64,000 nucleotides of DNA from Nautilus pompilius (taxonomy: Eukaryota > Mollusca > Cephalopoda > Nautilida > Nautilidae). The notes under the pieces are model-generated. The model was not told where the DNA came from and did not search any database. It was given only the letters and a program-made list of their open reading frames with translations. Position 1 is the first letter of the stretch. The number at the start of each line of letters is the position of its first letter. The DNA lies in the NCBI GenBank assembly GCA_018389105.1, contig JACATO010000059.1, positions 1,116,001-1,180,000 of the forward strand. The letters are read 5' to 3'. This document shows, piece after piece, positions 25,306 through 64,000 of this stretch. The position numbers were made by a program, and so were the translations under genes.

Positions 25306-28300
25306 GATGACTTGCTGATTGCTTGGTTTAAGCATGAATGTCCCTATATCAGAGCAAATCTTGATGGAGAATGACATAGCAAGAGACTAGAAGTTACAGA
25401 CTTTACTCTCAATTCATAATGGCTTAAGTGATTCAGACATTGTAAAGGAATACTGTTCCAATAAACTGCAGTAGCTTTTAAACAAAAAAACAATTCTTAA
25501 TCTTTTTAAATCAAGTCTCAAATTTAAGAAATATATTTGATGATTGATTAAAACTTGTTTGCATATTCAGGTTCCTGTCAAGAGCCAAGTCGGGTCTCAG
25601 GACTAGGCATATCATGGGCCCCCATGACCCTACATGATAGAAGGCTAGGTGTGCATCCATGCAAATTTGTTTAAATTGATTAATAATATTTCCCAAATGT
25701 AATTGAATGTATCAAGAAACTAAAATTAATGTTTATTAGAATAATTATATAACACAGGGATACTCCCAGTCCTAGATGAGGAAAAGTAGGAGCATCTGAC
25801 AAGCACACACATCTAGTGTCTTCCAAACAGCTGGGTAATGATGGTATTAAAGAGAAAGCTTTAGAAACAGTTTTTTTTTATGCAGGTCTGTATTCATCAA
25901 AGCAGACAAAATAAAGTTTAAAATGTTGCTTTTCATACTTTTTTTTGAAAACAACTTCCTGGTAAGTTCACTTTCAGTGCTCAACACTGTAACATTGTAC
26001 AATGATTTTTGAGTCATTGTGCTTCACACTTCATCAGTTTTAACTTATTAATTGAGAGCTAAGCTGATGTATTTGTTAGCAGCAAAGTGAAAAATATCCT
26101 CAAGGCAATACATACATTATGAAACATCTTATCCAACTTATATTTGTAGATTTTGTTCAAGAGGTATAATGGGCTCAAATCGGCAACATGGATGTAGTAG
26201 TTCTTCTTTGACTTGCTCTCATGAGACATCGTTGGAATATTTTTGTCTAAAACTTCAGTGGCATTACAGTTTGCTCATTGGACATAGGAAAGTGAAAAGA
26301 TCACTAATTTTGTGAGCAGCACTAGTGATTTATCAAACCAGGTTATCACTGAGTCAATGGTGACATAAAACATATTGTACTTGAATAGATTTTTATCATA
26401 TTCTATGTCATCATAAACTAATGGCCCATCTGGAAGTCAGTCATCTAAAATCATTCTTTTTATGCTTTTGTTCTTAATGAAATCTGGATTAATGTGTCTG
26501 GAAGTGGCAACAAATCTCGTTTAATCTAAAATTGATAGCATTTTTCTTGCAAATCTTTGTAATGATTATTAAGAGCTTCCAAATTTGATACCTTTAGTCT
26601 ATAGTGATCTTATTGTCATGCAAATAAATGAAAATACATACTTTATGGCACCTTCTACTTCAATAGTTGCTTTGGGGTTAGGATTGAGAGCTATTCTAGT
26701 GTAGTTCTTATTCCTGGAAGGTGAATGGTCGCACATTAGCTGCACGATCTGTCCATCATATTCCTGATAACCCATGAGAGAGAGAGAGAGAGAGAATCAA
26801 ATATTTTCTTGTAATATACTCTATTGCCTTGGGCTTTTAGTAAAGAGGTTGCTCAAATATATTTCTAGCCATTATTGCACTTGCCAGCAATGTTTGCTGC
26901 ATTATCATACCTTTGATGTCGGCAATCAGCAAGTGGGATCTTAAACTCTGTTTTTCTAGAATAATCGTGGTGATTTTTACACTTGTTTTGCCACTGCAAT
27001 AAAAAAATGCCATGAACCATTCTTGAACAATGAAAATGTCTGTTTCTAAAGTAAGGTTGTTTTTCGGTGTGACTTGCACCTAGAGTGTACCATTATGAGA
27101 ATTACTTTGCTTTCTCTATTTCAGTCAAAATAAAGCTCTAACTCATTCAGCACAAATGCCAATAAACTTATTTTGTGACTCCACAGAGAGAAAATGGGCT
27201 GGGTGTGAAAAGAATTAAAGTAATCTAATAAAATTTCCATTGTGAAATTTTCTGAAAATGAATCTCCTCTACCTAAGAAAAACAATGGCATCAATGATTC
27301 TTGTTAAAAGTTTTTGTTTGTTGTTTTTGTTCCATTTTCAGTTTTGGATAAAATACCTCTGTCTACAAGGTGACTTAATTTCCATCTGTTCATCTCTCTA
27401 ATTCCTGCCATTCTAAAGAGCACTGTTTGTCTGCTACATATTGCTCATGTTCAGGAATCCTATCGAAATGCATTCTCCATTTAGCGTCCAGTCCCTATCC
27501 ATTATACGATGTTAACCCTGACTGCTGTTTTGGATGGTGGTCAATGGTACGAAAGAAGAGTCTACATGGCAAGCAGCATAAAACATTCTTTGCAGAGCTG
27601 AAAAAAAAAAACCTTCTATAATCCAATTTTTCATCAACATCACATGGATACTGTTTTTGATGCTACATATGTCCTTCTCTAACCAGTTATATGATCTCCT
27701 TTGCCATAGAAAGCTCAGGACACATTCCAGTATGAAAACCAGTGTGCCCAGGTTTGATGAAACATTTAACATTGTCCCCTTGTTGGATCACATTTATCTC
27801 AGATGTAGACTTATCCTGATCTTTAACAATGCTTCTTTGAGGGAAAAATGTTACAGATTTTCATCATTTGGTACCAGCTTCACCATTCTGAGATATTGTC
27901 AAGCCCACATAAAAACATGCACAGGTACTTTGTCTCTCTGCTGCTTGTTGCCCTGAAATAATTTTTGTGTTCTCCCTTTGGTCAATGGATATTTCCAGTT
28001 AATAAAAACTAAAATTTTATTAGAAGGTTATTACATTTCCTTAAATTCCAAAAATAATTTAAGGAAAGGTTTAATTGTATGGGTAAATAATAAATATATC
28101 AGATAAATAATTTCAAATTTGGGATTATCAAAAACAAAATATTTAAAATATTAAACATCTAATAAATTTTAAAAATATATATTTATCCCACTACTACACA
28201 AAACCTCAATAGTATAACCCAAATTTAACTTATATTTATGTTCTAAGTAAAGTGTATACATTTTCTATATTATTTTAATATAGAATACTGATTTATAATA

Positions 28301-28500
28301 TGATCTGCATCTTGTGGTCGTGTGACCTACATATCAATTTTACACTATGCGAGGCGTGTAACATGTAAAAAAAATTGCAAGTCACAGAAGGACTGTTCTG
28401 TTTGGTAAAATATATTTCACTGGATGACTTCTCCATCAACCAAACCATTCAGAAGAGTAAAAACTCTTAGGTGATTGTAGCCTAGAATTTGGTTTGTCCC
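25306..28500. other. Stretch without a recognised gene
   Basis: Minus-strand frames at 26,620-26,780 and 26,837-27,079 look moderately coding-like (for example YDGQIVQLMCDHSPS), as do frames at 27,427-27,956 on both strands. I match none to a family. They may be parts of a decayed transposon. A (GA)n tract lies at 26,772-26,796. Confidence 0.35.
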
Positions 28501-28532
28501 AAAACATCTCTCCCTCAATCACTTCTAGTGTT

Positions 28533-28538
28533 TTTATT
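28533..28538 (-). terminator. Candidate polyadenylation signal of CCDC39
   Basis: AATAAA on the minus strand, about 400 bases past the CCDC39 stop codon. Similar AT-rich hexamers are common here, so the site actually used is uncertain. Confidence 0.3.
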
Positions 28539-28939
28539 TTAAAACAGCAGGCCGTTCATTTAAGACAAACACAATCTTTAGCAGAGATTAGTACACACAA
28601 ATTTAATTTTACATTAAACAAATAAAAAATATACATTAGAATTGTCTTTACTAAATAGATCAACAGAAATGCACACCATATCTTAGTAAAAGTTAATATT
28701 ATTTGTACTGAGGCCAACAAAGATTTTTATCAAACCTTTTCATTTTTCTTGTTCATACACAGATATACTGGAGACTATTATTCAACGTCAGCTTATAAAT
28801 CATTAACATAACAAATGCTCTTAAAAATAGGCTAATCTTTTGTTGAGCACTAACAAAGGCTGTGCAAACAAATTCTAAAGTTACTATGACATCTACCAGT
28901 TTACTTATTTTCTAAATGTTTTTTTCAGATTGGAGTTAT

Positions 28940-61046
<32,107 letters not shown>

Positions 61047-61635
61047 CTTCAACGCGAGCAATATTCGTACAAACTAAAGGAGAGATGTCAGACTGGGACG
61101 TGAATGCTATTCAATACAAACAGGCTTGTTTACCGGCGGTTTCTATGGTTACTGGAAAACTCGTTTGTAAGGGAGACAATCAGTGACCTGCTTACCTTTT
61201 AGATATTTATTTCGATACATAATTTACTTTCATTATTTGCGAAGATATAATAATAGCATTTTTTTAGTCGTTAAACTGATTACATTTGTAAGGTTGGCAT
61301 TTGAGATAATAAAACAATAATTTGAAAATGACACCATCGAATAAATATACAAATATATAGTAAATACATTTAAGATATAAAAGCATAAATAAAAATTATA
61401 TTATTGGCTTGCATATTTCCATTTCCTTGTCTATTTCGCCTTTCTATTGAACAGGAAGACTTTAAATAATAATAATAATAATAGCATTCTGTGTGGCATT
61501 GAAACACTTAAGGCTTGATCATTTCTTTAAAATATCGATTGTTATTTCTTATTTTAAATATTTAAAGGTACCTAACTCTTATCGTAACGTACAAGAGTTA
61601 TCGACCCTGTCAGATAGGGGGAAATGTAAACTATA
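61047..61635. promoter_or_regulatory. Divergent promoter between CCDC39 and the DEX1-like gene
   Basis: The two start codons are 589 bp apart and face away from each other. The CCDC39-proximal part is moderately GC-rich and contains an X-box; the rest is AT-rich. No clear TATA box was assigned. Confidence 0.7.
61139..61152 (-). promoter_or_regulatory. X-box (RFX transcription factor site)
   Basis: On the minus strand the site reads GTAACCATAGAAAC. It fits the ciliary X-box consensus GTHNYYATRRNAAC at every position. It ends 93 bases upstream of the CCDC39 ATG, within the distance usual for ciliary X-boxes. RFX factors drive motile-cilia genes, so it fits the gene's role. Confidence 0.8.
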
Positions 61636-63624
61636 ATGGCTGCAAGCTCGATTGGTATTTGGCGATTCATTAGGCATTTCATGATATATATCGCAGCTTG
61701 CATACATCGCTGTTCTTCTGTTGGGGAAGCGATAGATTCTAAGCAGTGGGCTGACCAATACGAACGAGAAGGATGCGGCCATCAGGTGGAGAGTCTGTGG
61801 ATTCGTGAGGTGTCGGCCTCACCCTTTGCCGGTACCCCGCTGATGGCCGACGTGAACGCCGACGGTAGTGTTGATGTTGTTGCAGTTCCATTTACAGAAG
61901 CGATCGCCGTATTAGAAGGGGAGAGCGGGGAGTATCTTGGTAAATCAGTCTGGCCTGTTCAGAGACTCCACAGTTCCGTCCACGCCAGTCCGATTCAGTA
62001 CGACATTGATGGCGATGGAATGCTAGATTTACTGATCTGCACGACAGCGGGGGAACTGTTTTTCTATCGTGCAGACGGTACTGTAATGAAGCATTTCAGT
62101 CAAGTACCGCCAGCCTTTGTGCTGAAGGACTGGCACCTAAAGGTGATGTTTGCTTCGGCAGCTAACATTCTCGATTTCGTGCGTGAAGATGCTGTGGCTT
62201 CTCATGTATCTGTTGACCCCCATATACTCGCGACTCCAGTGGTGGCTGATATAAACAGGGATGATAGAGTAGAAGAGCTAGTGATTCCGGTCAGTTATTA
62301 CTACGATGAAGATGAATACAGACTCCCAGAGCAGCTCAGAACAAAAAATCTGACATACAACAATCTGGGAAAATACCTCGTTGGTGGATTGGTTTTTTTA
62401 AATCTGACAAGTTTCGAAATAATACGGACGGTTTACTTGCAGCTTTCCCAGTTCACGGCTGCTTTCCCTGGATACGTCATGTTCATGCCAACCGTCATAG
62501 ACTTGGACAGCAATGGAGGAGACATGGAAGTTGTCATTGGAACTTCAGCTGGGAATCTTTATGTTGTTAACTCCTCTGGAAAAGTCAGAGCAGGCTTTCC
62601 AGTTCCGTTGAATACCATACATGGAGAGGTGACAGTAGCAGATGTAAATAGCGATGGGCAGCTGGAGTTGATAGCTATAGACGTCAGTGGCAATGTGTTG
62701 TGTGTAAATAGGGCAGGAAAGACTATGTGGGAGGCTGAGATCTCAGGAACTTCATCACCAGGAAGTGGGGTAGCAGACTTAAACAATGATGGCAGTCTAG
62801 AAATCATAATTACCACTAATCATGGAGACATTTTTATTTTAAATGGTTCTGATGGTACAGTCTTACCTGGATGGCCGCAAAGTGTTGGAAGTGAACTTTT
62901 TGCTAATGCACATATTAGTACTTTCAGGGGTACTCACATAATTACCTTAGCTGCAGATGGTAGTTTGCATATAATTTCTTCAGATTTGAAATGTAAGTCA
63001 CATGTGACTATTGGAGAAAGTTCGCTGGTTGAGATTTTGTCATATGACTTAGTAAGTCATTCATTTGGGCCAGAATTACTAGTTGCAACTAAAGATGGCA
63101 CTTTGTTGTGCTTTGGCCTACCTTTGTCATCTGATCATGAGGATAGAGGTAGATCTCTTCCACCTGCTGAAACATTGCTATCAAATGACTTCACAACTAT
63201 TTCTGAGCAAGGAATTAGGTTTTTAGTAAATGGCAAAGATCCCATTGACATAACTGGTAACTATTTTCGAGTAGATTTTGAAATTTACAGTATTCAGACT
63301 GATAGGATTGAAACATTTGCAGTTAGAATTTATTATGGCAGTAACATTCTTGCCAAGTCAGTTTACAAGAAACCAGGTAAACATTCACTAGACATTCCTG
63401 TCTGGTTGGAGCCAAGTCAGGGTCATATGATCATCAGAATGACCAATCAACATGGACAAACATTTCAGGATGTTATTCCAGTGAAGTTTAACAAGCTCAT
63501 TCTTGAAGATCTCCAGTGGCTCTTAATTAGCCCATTTGTTGCTATGGTAACTATATTATTGGTGATTCATGGCTTTCCTGCCAAAGATTTACTTCCACTC
63601 ACACAACATGATAAAGTTAGGTGA
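61636..63624 (+). CDS. DEX1-like FG-GAP/VCBS-repeat single-pass membrane protein
   Basis: One uninterrupted 662-codon exon. The start ATAATGG is followed by a short hydrophobic signal segment (residues 14-24). Six calcium-loop motifs of the FG-GAP/VCBS or EF-loop type follow: DVNADGSVD (72-80), DIDGDGMLD (123-131), DINRDDRVE (205-213), DLDSNGGDME (289-298), DVNSDGQLE (336-344) and DLNNDGSLE (381-389). These predict a beta-propeller. A beta-rich domain (520-610) precedes one transmembrane helix (about 627-645) and a short cytosolic tail. Layout and local matches (GKYLVGGLVFLNL, WLL.SPFVAMV) agree with plant DEX1, which is needed for pollen-wall formation and is longer (about 896 residues). The animal role is not known to me. 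It shares a promoter with CCDC39. A retrocopy origin is possible because there are no introns, but the frame is intact. Confidence 0.85.
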   Translation: MAASSIGIWRFIRHFMIYIAACIHRCSSVGEAIDSKQWADQYEREGCGHQVESLWIREVSASPFAGTPLMADVNADGSVDVVAVPFTEAIAVLEGESGEYLGKSVWPVQRLHSSVHASPIQYDIDGDGMLDLLICTTAGELFFYRADGTVMKHFSQVPPAFVLKDWHLKVMFASAANILDFVREDAVASHVSVDPHILATPVVADINRDDRVEELVIPVSYYYDEDEYRLPEQLRTKNLTYNNLGKYLVGGLVFLNLTSFEIIRTVYLQLSQFTAAFPGYVMFMPTVIDLDSNGGDMEVVIGTSAGNLYVVNSSGKVRAGFPVPLNTIHGEVTVADVNSDGQLELIAIDVSGNVLCVNRAGKTMWEAEISGTSSPGSGVADLNNDGSLEIIITTNHGDIFILNGSDGTVLPGWPQSVGSELFANAHISTFRGTHIITLAADGSLHIISSDLKCKSHVTIGESSLVEILSYDLVSHSFGPELLVATKDGTLLCFGLPLSSDHEDRGRSLPPAETLLSNDFTTISEQGIRFLVNGKDPIDITGNYFRVDFEIYSIQTDRIETFAVRIYYGSNILAKSVYKKPGKHSLDIPVWLEPSQGHMIIRMTNQHGQTFQDVIPVKFNKLILEDLQWLLISPFVAMVTILLVIHGFPAKDLLPLTQHDKVR

Positions 63625-64000
63625 TCGTCTTTGATTTAAATTTAAATTAAAAGATATATATATATATCTATAATTTATATTCTTTATAAATAGTATCTCA
63701 GATTTTGCTAGTTGTCTTGATTTTTGAGGTTGAGTTTTTTAAACAGGGTACAAGTTTTATTTACATTAGAATAGGCTTGAAGCTGCATAAGAAAAATTAT
63801 GTGGGCTTAACTTCATATGTATTACAATATTTTAATTTTATAGCTTTGTGCATCATAATTAAATTGTAACATTTCTCTTATAACTCATGACTGACTTGAT
63901 ATGCTGTTGTGAATGACTAATAGAAAATGCACACCATATATATTTGTTATTAATTGTTCATGTTTAGTTAAGACACTCAAAACTCAGATTGGAGTGAGCA
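63625..64000. other. 3' flank of the DEX1-like gene
   Basis: AT-rich, with a short self-complementary TA run at 63,653-63,668. I see no canonical AATAAA before the window ends; an ATTAAA occurs near 63,860. Confidence 0.5.

Noticed and set aside
26620-27956. Decayed piggyBac-like or other transposon
   Set aside because: Some frames look protein-like, but no block could be tied to a named family.
62559-62816. 85-codon minus-strand ORF
   Set aside because: Antisense shadow of the DEX1-like gene.

Overview
This is a window of animal nuclear DNA. Genes are split by long AT-rich introns with GT-AG borders, there is one CpG island, and transposon remains and microsatellites are dense. An axonemal gene, a cadherin and the mix of decayed Penelope, Ty3/Gypsy and hAT elements suggest a lophotrochozoan invertebrate, most likely a mollusc. 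That placement is inference.

Layout. From about 1 to 3,360 (minus) lies the 5' part of a cadherin-family gene: a signal-peptide exon and three exons of the first cadherin repeat, running off the left edge. From 3.4 to 20.4 kb I see no conserved gene; it holds a decayed hAT transposase (7.0-8.6 kb), a decayed Ty3/Gypsy element (11.9-14.1 kb) split by a 698-bp hAT-type non-autonomous element with target-site duplications, and dispersed repeats. A CpG island at 20.9-22.1 kb is probably a promoter; a minus-strand splice donor in it could belong to a 5' exon of the cadherin gene. From 22.1 to 28.5 kb I recognise only repeats.

From 28.9 to 61.0 kb (minus) is a complete CCDC39 gene: 23 coding exons and about 970 residues, against 941 in human. 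Exon phases agree at every junction except exon 3, which is one base short. CCDC39 works with CCDC40 as the 96-nm molecular ruler of motile cilia. Its introns hold a Ty3/Gypsy element with both LTRs, an uncharacterised transposon-like gene family copy, a hAT remnant, a Penelope-like element, a cluster of GC-rich repeats and long microsatellites.

From 61.6 to 63.6 kb (plus), head to head with CCDC39 across 589 bp, is an intronless gene for a 662-residue secretory-pathway membrane protein with FG-GAP/VCBS-type calcium-loop repeats. It resembles plant DEFECTIVE IN EXINE FORMATION 1 (DEX1). The shared promoter contains a near-ideal RFX X-box about 93 bp upstream of the CCDC39 start codon, as expected for a ciliary gene.

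The most notable points are the X-box, the one-base shift in CCDC39 exon 3, the intronless DEX1-like neighbour, the nested hAT-in-Gypsy insertion, and a dispersed repeat whose two copies differ by inversion of a central block of about 110 bp. Family assignments rest on reading translated sequence from memory of the families; no database search was run.
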